Assembly (NCBI GenBank): GCA_963719005.1 | Contig: CAVRAR010000018.1 | Coordinates: 620,001-684,000, forward strand | DNA: 64,000 nucleotides | Reading direction: 5' to 3' | Source: G963675935 sp963719005 | GTDB taxonomy: Bacteria > Planctomycetota > Planctomycetia > Pirellulales > Thermoguttaceae | Shown here: positions 21,180 through 31,046 of the stretch, one piece after another | Layout of the letters: each line of letters starts with the position of its first letter | How positions within the stretch are numbered: position 1 is the stretch's first letter | The notes under the pieces: model-generated | Databases searched by the model: none | What the model saw: only the letters and a program-made list of their open reading frames with translations | Told to the model about the DNA's origin: nothing | Program-made: the position numbers and the translations under genes

Positions 21180-22271
21180 TTGGAAGAACACCCGCAATTT
21201 TTCTTCGTCACGTGCCAGGTCGGCGCCGAAAAGGCGGTCAAGGGGGAGTTGGCGAACCGTTGGCCGGCGTTTCGATTCGCTTTCTCACGGCCGGGCTTCC
21301 TGACGTTCAAGCTGCCCGCAAATCACGCCCTGGCCGACGACTTCGATCTGGAATCGGTCTTTGCGCGGGCCTACGGTTTCTCGTTGGGGGAGGTTTCGGG
21401 CGAGAACGAGGAACAACTTGCGGCCGACGTCTGGAACTTGTGCAAAGGTCGGACGATTCAGCGGATCCACGTGTGGGAGAAGGACCGCAGCGAGCCGGGC
21501 ATCCACCGCTTCGAGCCCTCGATCACTCCGGCGGCTATCGACGCACATCGGCTCCTTTTTCAGCAGTGTCCGCGGGCGCAGAACTTGGCAAGAGACGCGG
21601 ACGCTGCCACGATGCCCGCCCGGCCCGGCGAGCTAATCCTCGATTGCATTGTCGTCTCCCCCAATCAGTGGTGGGCCGGTTTCCATCGAGCGAAGCTGGT
21701 TCCCTCGCGGTATCCTGGCGGAATGATGTCGCTGGAGTTGCCCCGCGACGCGGTGTCGCGGGCGTGGCTGAAGATGGAAGAGGGGTTGCGATGGTCGGAG
21801 TTGCCGATTCCGCGCGGTGCGCGCGTTGCCGAGATCGGCAGCGCGCCGGGGGGGGCAAGCCAGGCCCTTCTCGCTCGCGGCCTCATTGTAACCGGCATCG
21901 ACCCGGCTGAAATGGCTCCGGCTGTGTTGAATCATCCCCGGTTCACTCACATTCGCCGTCGCAGCCTGGAGGTGCGGCGACGCGATTTTCAGAAAATCCG
22001 CTGGCTGACGGCCGATATGAACGTCGCTCCCGAATACACGCTCGACGCGGTCGAGGCAATCGTCACGCATCCGCGAGTGAACATCCGCGGCCTGCTTTTG
22101 ACGCTGAAACTCCCGCAGTGGAAGTTGGCTGCGAGCTTGCCGGAGTATGTGGCCCGCATCCAAAGCTGGGGGTACAACCTGGCTCGAGCGCGGCAGCTTC
22201 AATATGACCGCCGGGAAGTATGCGTAGCCGCCCTGCAGCGACCGTTTCGCCGAAAACCGCCCGCCGGATAG
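21180..22271 (+). CDS. RlmM-like SAM-dependent 23S rRNA methyltransferase
   Basis: 363 residues from a TTG at 21180, chosen because GAGGAA lies 4-5 nt upstream and the open frame before it is the palindrome; an earlier start is possible. An N-terminal THUMP-like region (residues 1-200) is followed by an FtsJ-type Rossmann domain with the SAM loop A-E-I-G-S-A-P-G-G-A-S (about 218). L-T-A-D-M-N-V-A-P holds the motif IV aspartate, and L-L-L-T-L-K-L supplies the lysine. RlmM 2'-O-methylates C2498 of 23S rRNA in E. coli; the same job is likely here. Confidence 0.82.
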   Translation: MEEHPQFFFVTCQVGAEKAVKGELANRWPAFRFAFSRPGFLTFKLPANHALADDFDLESVFARAYGFSLGEVSGENEEQLAADVWNLCKGRTIQRIHVWEKDRSEPGIHRFEPSITPAAIDAHRLLFQQCPRAQNLARDADAATMPARPGELILDCIVVSPNQWWAGFHRAKLVPSRYPGGMMSLELPRDAVSRAWLKMEEGLRWSELPIPRGARVAEIGSAPGGASQALLARGLIVTGIDPAEMAPAVLNHPRFTHIRRRSLEVRRRDFQKIRWLTADMNVAPEYTLDAVEAIVTHPRVNIRGLLLTLKLPQWKLAASLPEYVARIQSWGYNLARARQLQYDRREVCVAALQRPFRRKPPAG

Positions 22272-22480
22272 GGGAGCCGTCCCCTTCTGTCCCGCATTCT
22301 GCCGGTTGTGCGGGAATTCTCGTCTCCCCCGTTCGACATTCTTGCCGCGGCGAACGAAGCGTTTGCAACACGTGGTGAGAGATGCGAAGTTGGAGGGGGA
22401 GGCAACGAGTCGTTCAAGGAATCGGGAAGGTTCCGCCGATTCACGTCGTATTGCCCACGGCGCGCCGCGACGCCATCCGG
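22272..22480. other. Intergenic region, no gene seen
   Basis: Between the methyltransferase and the promoter at 22481 there is about 210 bp with no plausible frame, tRNA or strong hairpin that I can identify. Confidence 0.5.
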
Positions 22481-22509
22481 TTGACGTCCAAGGAAACCCT
22501 TTCTAGAAT
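22481..22509 (+). promoter_or_regulatory. Putative promoter of the 22.5-26.1 kb pair
   Basis: TTGACG at 22481-22486 and TAGAAT at 22504-22509 with a 17-nt spacer, about 57 nt before the ATG. The boxes are identical to those of the aminotransferase promoter. Confidence 0.7.
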
Positions 22510-22565
22510 GACCGGTCTCGTAATTCATTCATTCTTCGCAGATTATTACGGCAGGAGAAGCTTTG

Positions 22566-24827
22566 ATGTCATCGAGCGCAAATCGAGTTCGCTTCGGATG
22601 TTCCACGCTGACCGTCGCTGTGATGATTATTGTTTTGATGACTTGTCAAAGGACGACAAGCTTCGCCGCCGACAAGCCGGTCGATTTTAAGGGACCGGCA
22701 ATTGCATCAAATTCCGAGAAGACGCCCTCGGCCGACAACTCGACGCAGTCGGAAAGCGCGGCAAAGTCTCACAAGTCTGCCGAACAGGAAAAGAGGCCCG
22801 ACGCGCCGAGCAAGAAGGCTGCCCAGACGGAGAAGAAGGACTTGTCGAACAAGTCGGCCGATACGGTCGGCGAACCTTTGGCCCCGGGCATGATGCAATT
22901 GCTGCGGGACGAAATCGTCAACGGCCTGAATCGCCGCGGCATCACCCATCGCTTCGCCGACTTCCAAAGCGAGGCAATCAGACAACTGAACTCCTCGGCC
23001 GGCAGGTACACGGGCTCGGAGTTGGCGGGCAATTGCCGCCTGAAATGGTACGACCACATGATGCGCAACATGCTGGCGGCGCCGGCCGAAGCCGAACAAT
23101 TCACGCGCGAGCTGCACATCGCGGCGTGCGACGACCGCGAAGGGCTCGCCAAAGTGCTGGCCGTCGCCGCGCTGAAGCTGGACCTCGCTCCGAAGAAAGT
23201 CCGCAAGCTCTCGCTGCCGTCTTCTCCCGAGCAAGCGTTGGACGCCATCGGGCAGGCGATCACCGAGGCCCAGACGGCCTACTGCGCCGCCTTGGCGCCG
23301 TTGGATAAGTCGGAGATCCAACAGTTGCAGACGTACCTGGTGCCCGTGCTGTCGACGCAGAATCAGGTCGGCCATACTTTAAGCGATCGCGGCACCGGGC
23401 GGCAGTTGTGCGATTTGATCGAGAAGATGGATCGCGGTTCACTGTTGGCGGCCGCCGAGGCGCTGGCCCCCATCGCCGACGTGCGGTTCCTCGAACAACT
23501 CAAGTCGCTGCCGGAGGACGGAGACGTGAAAGTGGCCGGCGTCACCGGCCGAGTCGTGGCGAAGATCGATACCCCAAGCGGCGCGATCATCGTCGGCGGC
23601 AAAGAACCCAACACCTACGAGCTCGACAAGATGCGCGACGTGGCCGCGGTGATCGACCTCGGCGGCGGCAACACCTACTACGAAGGGACCGTGGGCGTCG
23701 ATCGGCCCGTGCTGCTGGTCATTACTCTCGGCGGAAACAACAGGTTTTCCGGCACTCAGCCGGGCATTCAGGGCGGGGCGGTCCTCGGCGTTTCGATGCT
23801 GCTGACCCTCGGCGACAATAACGTCTACGAGGCTCAGGACATCGCCCAAGGTTCGGCCTTGGCGGGCGTCGGCATTCAGATCGACTACGGCGCCAACAAC
23901 CGATACCGCGGCATCCGTCGCCTGCAAGGCCAGGCGCTCGGCGGAGTCGGCATCCTGATCGGCCGCGGCGGACGGAACGACTATCACGCCGCCCTTTGGG
24001 CGCAAGGCATGGGCGGCCCATTGGGATTCGGATTGCTCGATAACGTCAAAGGCAACAACCATTACTACTGCGGCGGAATGTGGCGCAATTCCTACTATCC
24101 CGAAACGCCCGGCTACGAAGGCTGGGGACAGGGCGTCGGCGGCGGCTTGCGGGCGGTGGCCTGCGGCGGCATCGGAGTGATCCTCGACGGCGGCGGCGAA
24201 AACACCTATGAGTTCGACTATCTCTCCCACGGCGGCGGCTACTGGTGCGGCTTGGGCTTCGCCCGCGATTTCGGCGGAAACACCAAACGACTGATCACGC
24301 GAACCGCCTACAACGGCGGGCCGCGCGCCTACGAAAGTTACGGACGCTTCGATTGCGGCTGGGGTTGCCACTACGCTATGGGCTTCCTCTTCGACGACTC
24401 GGGCGACGACGTCTACGAGGGCACGATCATGGGCATCGGCATGGCCTGGGACTGCTCGATGGGCGTACTGTGCGACTTCGCCGGAAACGACCACTACAAT
24501 GCCACCGGCGGCAGCGTGCAGGGAACCGGAGCCCAGATGGGTTTCGGCATCCTCTTCGACTACAAAGGCGACGACATGTATGAAGGCTACAGTCAAGCCT
24601 ACGCGAACCCGGGCATTTCCTACCACCATCTGCCCGAGTGCGGCGGCAACTTCAGCTTCCTGGTCGATTACGGCGGCAAAGACACCTACGGCTGCGGCGC
24701 CGAAAACAATAGCTACATTCAGCGGGGAGATTCGGGCGGCTTCCTGATCGATCGTCCCAGACAGGAAGAAATCGAGCATACGGCGACCGCGGCGGGGTCG
24801 GGGACGCGGCCTGCGACCGGCTCGTAA
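22566..24827 (+). CDS. Exported protein with glycine-rich beta repeats, unknown function
   Basis: 753 residues; ATG at 22566 with GGAG eight nt before. Residues 1-35 are a basic plus hydrophobic export signal ending S-F-A-A-D. A charged low-complexity region (40-100) leads to a helical domain (100-330). From about 360 to 740 there are roughly eight imperfect repeats built on G-x-G-I-L-x-D-x-x-G-x-N/D-x-Y. Examples are L-T-L-G-D-N-N-V-Y-E, G-I-L-F-D-Y-K-G-D-D-M-Y-E and F-L-V-D-Y-G-G-K-D-T-Y. The periodicity suggests a beta-solenoid or propeller on the outer face. It is followed after 63 bp by another exported protein, so they are probably one unit. Confidence 0.75.
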   Translation: MSSSANRVRFGCSTLTVAVMIIVLMTCQRTTSFAADKPVDFKGPAIASNSEKTPSADNSTQSESAAKSHKSAEQEKRPDAPSKKAAQTEKKDLSNKSADTVGEPLAPGMMQLLRDEIVNGLNRRGITHRFADFQSEAIRQLNSSAGRYTGSELAGNCRLKWYDHMMRNMLAAPAEAEQFTRELHIAACDDREGLAKVLAVAALKLDLAPKKVRKLSLPSSPEQALDAIGQAITEAQTAYCAALAPLDKSEIQQLQTYLVPVLSTQNQVGHTLSDRGTGRQLCDLIEKMDRGSLLAAAEALAPIADVRFLEQLKSLPEDGDVKVAGVTGRVVAKIDTPSGAIIVGGKEPNTYELDKMRDVAAVIDLGGGNTYYEGTVGVDRPVLLVITLGGNNRFSGTQPGIQGGAVLGVSMLLTLGDNNVYEAQDIAQGSALAGVGIQIDYGANNRYRGIRRLQGQALGGVGILIGRGGRNDYHAALWAQGMGGPLGFGLLDNVKGNNHYYCGGMWRNSYYPETPGYEGWGQGVGGGLRAVACGGIGVILDGGGENTYEFDYLSHGGGYWCGLGFARDFGGNTKRLITRTAYNGGPRAYESYGRFDCGWGCHYAMGFLFDDSGDDVYEGTIMGIGMAWDCSMGVLCDFAGNDHYNATGGSVQGTGAQMGFGILFDYKGDDMYEGYSQAYANPGISYHHLPECGGNFSFLVDYGGKDTYGCGAENNSYIQRGDSGGFLIDRPRQEEIEHTATAAGSGTRPATGS

Positions 24828-24890
24828 TTCCGTTATGATCGAAGTCGGCGACGGGAGTCGCCTCCTACAAGTTTCCGCGGAGGTCTTTCG

Positions 24891-26099
24891 ATGATCTGTC
24901 TCCAGCGAAGCGTGGCCATCGGCATCTCGGCGGCCGTCTTGCTCCTTTCGATCGGGGTTGTCGCCCGCGGCGACGACTCGGCGGCAAAGCCCACGGAAGC
25001 CGCCAAACCGGTCAAGGCTTCCGCTTCGCCCGCGAAATCCAAGCCGCGACTAAGCCCCGAGTTGACCGCCCTGCGCGATCAAGTGCGGCAACAGTTGGCC
25101 GCCCAACAGAAGCAGACGTTCAACACCCGGCAGAACTCTCCGACCGAAATCCTCGGCGTCTGCCTCGCCTTCGGATGCGACAGCGCGGTGTCGTTGGAGA
25201 GCCCCGACGGACAACGAATCAACGGCATCACCTGTCTCTGCTGGAATTATCCCTGCCAAGGCTTCGAGATGCTGGGCTTCTATAAGAATCACGCCGCCGC
25301 GCGAATCGGCTACGGCTATCAAGAGCATCCGGGCGAGCTTCTGGCGATGCTGGCGATGTCGCGGGTGGCCGACAGCTATCCGATCCGCATCAATGGAAGA
25401 ACTCGCAAAATCGCCGACCTGGTCGAGGCCGAGAAACTCGGATGCCGCTCCGGCAGCGATTTGTCGCTCAGACTGATTGGATTGGCCCACTACGTCGCCG
25501 AGCCCGAGTGGAAGAACGACTTGGGCGAAACGTGGTCGATCCAGCGCATGATCGACGATGAACTCAGTCAGCCGGCGGCCGTGGCCTCCGATGGCGGGCT
25601 GAATCGCTTGCTGGGCATCAGCTACGCCGTGGCGTGCCGCGCAAAACGCGGCCAGCCGCTCGAAGGCTCGTTCCTGCGGGCGCAGAAGTACATCGGCCAG
25701 TGCCAGGAGTACGCCCTGCGGCAGCAAACTGCCGACGGAAGTTGGGGTCCATATTTCCTTGCCGCCAGAGCCGCCAGCCCCGACGCGGCCGCGGAGTTGC
25801 GATCGACCGGCCGCGTGCTGGAATGGCTGGCCCTGTCGCTGCCCGAGGAGAAACTCACCGATCCCCATGTGGTGAGCGCCGTCGAGTGCATCCTCGGCTT
25901 GGTCGGCAGCCAGCGCTACCAGTGGAACGCGCCGTCGCTATCGACTCAGGAGATCGTCTCGTTGGGACACGCCTTGCACGCATTGGCGATCTACGACCAG
26001 CGAGCGTTCGCGCCGTTTGACGTGAATGAGAAGCCCGCCGGCGAGAAGAAGCCGACGGCCGCCGCCGCCAATCGGGGCGACGAGTCGAAGTCGCGTTGA
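24891..26099 (+). CDS. Exported alpha/alpha-toroid-like protein, unknown function
   Basis: 402 residues. Signal peptide residues 1-27 end A-R-G-D-D. A Lys/Ala/Pro-rich linker follows, then an all-helical domain (60-370). The segment Q-Q-T-A-D-G-S-W-G-P-Y-F at about residue 280 is the QxxDGSW-type repeat of prenyltransferase/squalene-cyclase toroids. Catalytic DxDD-type motifs are not seen, so it may be a structural relative only. C-L-C-W-N-Y-P-C near residue 116 could bind metal or form disulfides. It probably works with the upstream repeat protein in the envelope. Confidence 0.7.
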   Translation: MICLQRSVAIGISAAVLLLSIGVVARGDDSAAKPTEAAKPVKASASPAKSKPRLSPELTALRDQVRQQLAAQQKQTFNTRQNSPTEILGVCLAFGCDSAVSLESPDGQRINGITCLCWNYPCQGFEMLGFYKNHAAARIGYGYQEHPGELLAMLAMSRVADSYPIRINGRTRKIADLVEAEKLGCRSGSDLSLRLIGLAHYVAEPEWKNDLGETWSIQRMIDDELSQPAAVASDGGLNRLLGISYAVACRAKRGQPLEGSFLRAQKYIGQCQEYALRQQTADGSWGPYFLAARAASPDAAAELRSTGRVLEWLALSLPEEKLTDPHVVSAVECILGLVGSQRYQWNAPSLSTQEIVSLGHALHALAIYDQRAFAPFDVNEKPAGEKKPTAAAANRGDESKSR

Positions 26100-26446
26100 T
26101 CGTAACGATTGAGCGTCAACGGCGGCGCGGCTGCCCATAGGCGTGACGTTTGCCCTCGTCCATTCTTTCCGTTATACGCCCACAGGGGGGTGCCGGGAAG
26201 GCTGCGCTGCTTTCCTGTTGTGCGGGAGGACAAAATGTAATATCATACTATGTTATCCGCCAACGCTAACGGCGTTCCCTCTTGCAAGCATGGGATGCTC
26301 GTTGGAGTGGCAGTTGCAACTGCCACCCCAACGCCGTGGAAAAACTGATCGGCCCTGGTCTTGCAAGTCTGGCAATATGCGACACGATGGCCTTTGCGGC
26401 GAGTTGCTGTTCGATGGGGGGTTAAACTGCGCTAGGAAAGACGCCC
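26100..26446. other. Intergenic region, no gene seen
   Basis: About 350 bp. A weak promoter-like pair TTGTGC/TATCAT with 17-nt spacing occurs at 26218-26246 and the imperfect inverted repeat TTGGAGTGGCAGTTGC/GCAACTGCCACCCCAA at about 26303-26333. Neither can be tied to a function. Confidence 0.35.
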
Positions 26447-28478
26447 ATGATGTCGCAAAAGACGCTTGCTGCTGTCGTCGTGGCCGCCGCGTCCCTGTCG
26501 GCGCAGCTCGCGGCCGCCGTTTCGCCGACTGCCGATGAGATGGCCGCGGCCCGGCAATGGGTGGCGGCGCGACTTGAAGGCGGGCAACAGGCACAAACGC
26601 CCGAACCGTTCTTCTCGTTCAACTACGGCGGCAAGCCGGCGACCGAGTTGCTGAAGACTTGGAAGTTGAAGCGGGCAAACCGCCGGCTCGACGACCAACG
26701 CGTGGAACGCACGCTCACCTACACCGATCGGGCAACCGGTCTGGTAGTGCGATGCGTCGGTATCGAATACCTCGACTACCCCAACGTGGAATGGACCCTG
26801 TTCTTCAAGAATACCGGCAATAAAGATACGCCGATCCTGTCCGACATTCAGGCGCTCGATCTTCGCGTCGAGCGGAAGCCGCAAGTGGGCGGCGATAAGG
26901 GCGAGTTCCTCCTCCATCACAACACGGGGTCGCAGACGCAACCCAGCGACTACCAGCCTCATCAAACGACGTTGGGGCCGGGTGCGGAACTGATTTTGGC
27001 GGCCGCCGCCGGGCGGCCCACCGATCCGCACCTGTCGTATTACAATCTCGAGCTCTCGCCCAACCAGGGCATCATCTTCGCGTTGGGCTGGCCCGGCCAG
27101 TTGGCCACGCGGCTGAACCGTGACAAAGGAATCGGCGTGCGGATTCGCGCAGGCCAGGAGTTGACGCATTTCAAACTGTTGCCGGGCGAAGAAGTGCGCT
27201 CGCCGCTGGTGGCTCTCCAGTTTTGGAATGGGGGCGACTGGCTGCGGGCGCAAAATGTCTGGCGGCGTTGGTTCATCGCCCACAACATCCGCAGGCCCGG
27301 CGGCAAACTGCCGCCCGCGCAATGGTGCGGCGGGGCCGGCGGGATGGCTTGATGGAGCAGAGTGACCGAAGAGGTCGCCAAGAAGTACATCGACTTCTAC
27401 GGCACGATGGGCTTGAGGCCCGGATTTCTGGTGGATGGACGCCGGTTGGTATCCCTGCCGCGGCTCGTGGCCGAACACCGGCACTTGGGAAGTCGATAAG
27501 ACCCGCTTCCCGAACGGCCTGCGAGCCGTCACCGATTATCTGCACCAGAAGGGCATGAGGTGCAACCTCTGGTTCGAGCCCGAGCGAGTGACGCCCAACA
27601 CCTGGCTTCCCAACAATCATCCCGAATGGATTTTCGGCGGCAAGGACGGCTGTCTGCTGAACCTTGGCAATCCCGATGCTTGGAAATGGGTTGTCAATCA
27701 CATCGACGACTTGTTGGTGAGCGAAGGGATCGACATCTATCGCCAGGATTTCAACATGGACCCGCTGCCGTACTGGCGGGCCAACGACGCCAAGGACCGG
27801 CAGGGGATTTCGGAAATCCGCCACGTCACGGGGCTATTGGCCTTTTGGGATGAACTACTGCGGCGTCATCCGAAGATGCTGTACGACAACTGTGCCTCCG
27901 GCGGCCGCCGCAACGACCTGGAAAGCATGCGCCGCGGGGTGCCTTTTACCAAGAGCGACTATGCGCTCGAGCCGGTCGGCGTGCAGGGCGAAACCTATGG
28001 GATTTCGCTGTGGCTCCCCTACTACGCGGCGACTTGGATGTGGAATGAAGACGCCTACACCTGCCGCAGCAATATGGCCCACGTGACCGGGGCGTTGCTG
28101 AAGCCCGACGACAAAAATCTCGGGGAGGATCTGCCCAAGCGGCTTGACGAATGGCGGAAGACCGTGGCAAACTACTACGGCGACTTCTGGCCGTTGACCC
28201 CTTACAGCCTTGAAAACAACGTTTGGATCGCCTGGCAGTTCGATTGCCCCGAAGAGGGCCGCGGGGTGGTGCAGGCGTTTCGCCGCGCGGAGTGCATTTA
28301 CGAGTCGGCTCGGTTGAGATTCCGCGGATTGGACCCGAACGCCGTTTATGTCCTCACAAATCTCGACGTCGCCGCCGCTGCTGAAATGACCGGCCGCGAG
28401 CTGCTCGACAAGGGCCTTTTAGTCGTCATCAGCGAAAAACCGGCCGCGGCAATCATTACCTACAAGAGGAAGTCCTGA
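26447..28478 (+). CDS. GH36-like alpha-galactosidase, exported, frameshifted
   Basis: The N-terminal 300 residues have a signal peptide (S-A-Q-L-A-A-A-V) and a beta-sandwich domain. The catalytic barrel follows from V-A-K-K-Y-I-D-F-Y-G through W-M-D-A-G-W-Y-P, Y-R-Q-D-F-N (likely nucleophile aspartate) and D-N-C-A-S-G-G-R-R-N-D-L-E to S-D-Y. This order is typical of GH36/melibiase enzymes. The frame breaks at 27350 (TGA) and again near 27420. The first break is explained by one missing and one extra base around GCTTGATGGAGCAGAGTG, the second by one extra G. It would release galactose or a related sugar outside the cytoplasm, matching the transporter gene directly downstream. Confidence 0.8.
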
Positions 28479-28505
28479 TCCAACCAAGAAAGCGGGAGAA
28501 CGACC

Positions 28506-29907
28506 ATGGGAATGGAAACCGTATTGGGCATCTCGTTGGTGATCGTCGGCGGGCTGATCATGGGCGCCGGCGCCTGGCCCATGAAACTCATGCGCACCTT
28601 CCAGTTCGAGCATTGGTGGTTCTTGGCCATGCTAGTGGGTCTGGTGCTCGGGCCGTGGACGATTACGCTCGTGGCATTTCCCAACTTCTTCGACGTCTTG
28701 CGCGAGCCCGAGGTTCAGAAGGGATTGCTGATCGCCAACGCCCTGGCATTGTGTTGGGGCGTTGCGAACATCCTCTGCGGACTCTGTTACGTGCGAATCG
28801 GCATTGCGCTGACGCAAGCGATTCTCACCGGACTGGGCGTATCCGTGGGCGTATTGACGCCCATGATCTTCAAGGGCTCCGGCGTGTTCAAGGACGCTCC
28901 GGACGTTCTCTCGCCCACCGGCCTCACCATTCTCGGCGGCGTTGCCGTCATGCTGATTGCCGTCGTCTTGGCTTCGCTTGCAGGGTTTGGCCGCGATCGC
29001 CAACTCCAGAAACTACAGCAAACCTCGGGCAGCTTCCTGGGCGGGCTGATTATGACCGTCATCGCCGGAATTACCTCCGCCGGGCTGTGGCTGGCCTTCA
29101 TCTATTGCCAGGGACCGATCCAGTCCCGCGTCAGCATCGTTGACGCCGGCGAAAAGATCGACGTGAACGTGGCCGCCGATGAGGCACTCTGCCAGAAGTT
29201 CCGCATCAGTGAAGATGGCAAGATGCTTCTCAACAGCGGCAAGGAAGTCGAACCGGCGGGAACGACCGATAAGGAGAAGGACGCTGCAAGCAAGAAGATC
29301 GCCAAGGTTCTCAGCGGCCGGTACTTGGTCAGCCGCCGACGGGTCGATCTCGCTCAATGACGCCGAGAAAAACCCCGTCGCCATAAACGGCATGGAGCCG
29401 GTGAAGGTGGCTGGACTCAGCGCCAATGACGCCGCCGACAGAGTCGCCGCGGCGATCGGATTGTACCAGGGGCCGACGGAGGAGAAGAAGGTCTCGGTAG
29501 GAACCATGGACGTGTTGACCATCTTACCCGTCTGGGCCGCCGGAGCGTTCAGCGGCGCAATGCTCAATCTGCTCTATCCGATGTTCCTCATGACCAAGCA
29601 ACGCAGTCTGGGGCGTTCTCTTGACAAGCTGGAAGGAGGTCGGCTTGACGCTGATCATGGGAATTCAGACTCTGGTTGGCATTGATCCTGCCGGGCAAGG
29701 GAATGGTGCATGCTCGGGGCGCTGGGGGCTTCGATCGGCGTAGGCATTCAACAGGCCATGCAGATGGTCGGCGGACAAGGGACCGGCTTCATCAGCGGCG
29801 AGTGGCGCGGCGTTCACGGCAAGCCGCGGCTGCAAATGTACGCTTCCATCGCCCTGCTGATCATCGCCGCGTTCATCATGGCATACAGCAAAACCATCAA
29901 GCAATAA
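28506..29907 (+). CDS. RhaT-family sugar-proton symporter, frameshifted
   Basis: The start at 28506 opens with the RhaT signature G-A-G-A-W-P-M-K-L-M-R-T-F-Q-F-E-H-W-W-F, followed by further membrane helices and C-Y-V-R-I-G-I-A-L-T. Frame changes are needed near 29325 and at two places between 29630 and 29710. After these the last helices resume with M-L-G-A-L-G-A-S-I-G and S-G-E-W-R-G-V. A paralogue at 35423 is intact and shows the same order. E. coli RhaT imports L-rhamnose with a proton; the substrate here is probably a related sugar. Both copies carry an extra domain of about 90 residues in one loop. Confidence 0.8.
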
Positions 29908-29916
29908 CTGGATACT

Positions 29917-29939
29917 CCCCTCTCCCTTTGGGAGAGGGG
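29917..29939. repeat. Perfect hairpin CCCCTCTCCC-TTT-GGGAGAGGGG
   Basis: A 10-bp perfect stem with a 3-nt loop lies 10 bp after the RhaT stop. It is not followed by a T-run, so it is not a standard terminator; it may stabilise or separate the messages. Confidence 0.7.
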
Positions 29940-30006
29940 CCGATCTTTGGATCACAACATCACGTCCGCAACACTTCTTCTATCACCTCTTGAGGAGTAA
30001 CGATTC

Positions 30007-30993
30007 GTGGCAAAGCACAAAGTAGCAGTGACCGACTTCGGCAACGAGGAAATCGACATTGAAAAGGGGATTTTGGAGCCGCTGGGCTGCGAGGTCGTCG
30101 GACCGCTCCGCTTGCCGGACAGCAAGGACGAGCAGAAACTGATCGCCCTGGTCAAGGACGCCGATTTCGTCATCACGCAGTTCTCGCCGGTCACGGCGGC
30201 CGTGGTCGACGCGATGGAAAAGAGCAAGATCATCGTTCGCTACGGGATCGGCGTCGACAACGTCGATCTGAAAGTCGCCGCGGCGAAGAACATCCCCGTC
30301 TGCAACGTGCCCGACTACTGCATCGACGAAGTGGCCGACAGCGCCCTGGCGATGATCCTCGACCTGGTTCGCAAGATCTCGGCCCATGCGTTTCGGATCA
30401 AGTCGGGCAAGTGGGAACTGGCGGTGCCGCTCAAGGAATTGTTCGTTCTGAACGAAATGACGATCGGCATCGTCGGCTTCGGACGCATCGGCCGCGCGGT
30501 GGCCGCCCGGCTGAAGCCCTTCCGCTGCAAGGTGGTCGTCTTCGATCCGGTCGTCGACGCCGCCACGGTGAAGGCCGAGGGCTGCACGCCCGTCTCGCTT
30601 CGACGAGTTGCTGCGAACCGAGCGATCTGGTGACGCTGCACTGCCCGAGCAACGAGAAGACGAAGCAGATGATGAACGCCGCAGACCTTCGGCAAGATGA
30701 AGAAGGGGGCGATGCTGGTCAACACCTCGCGCGGCACGCTGGTGAAGACCGACGACCTGGTCGCCGCGCTGCAAAGCGGCCAGATCTCCGCGGCGGCGTT
30801 GGACGTGACCGACCCCGAGCCGATCAACATGGACAACCCGTTGGTGAAGATGGACAACGTCATCATCAATCCGCATCTCGCCTCGGCGAGTCCCGGCGCG
30901 GTCGCTAAACTGCGCACCAGCGTCGCGAACATCGTCGCGATGGCCGTCAAGGGGCAGAAGCTGCCCAACATCGTCAACGGCGTGAAGCAGTGA
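30007..30993 (+). CDS. D-isomer-specific 2-hydroxyacid dehydrogenase (SerA-like), frameshifted
   Basis: Starts at a GTG (30007) with GAGGAG upstream. The first 200 residues include the catalytic-domain start, R-Y-G-I-G-V-D-N-V-D and the NAD loop G-I-V-G-F-G-R-I-G-R. The frame then shifts. Removing three single extra bases (two near 30600-30630, one near 30696) gives a continuous protein with T-L-H-C-P-S, N-T-S-R-G-T-L-V (catalytic arginine) and the terminal N-P-H-L-A-S-A-S histidine. About 327 residues, without the ACT domain of biosynthetic SerA. It would reduce or oxidise a 2-keto/2-hydroxy acid, fitting the sugar-acid context between two RhaT genes. Confidence 0.82.
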
Positions 30994-31046
30994 TCCTTGC
31001 GCCGGCGAACATAGAACTTTCTGTAAATCAAATTAGGCACGCCACC

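Noticed and set aside
27350..27352. In-frame TGA in the GH36-like gene as another selenocysteine site
   Set aside because: There is no hairpin after it, no Cys nearby, and the family has no redox residue here. One missing and one extra base within 15 nt restore A-L-M-E-Q-V-T-E-E, and a further indel follows 70 nt later, so sequence error is the better account.
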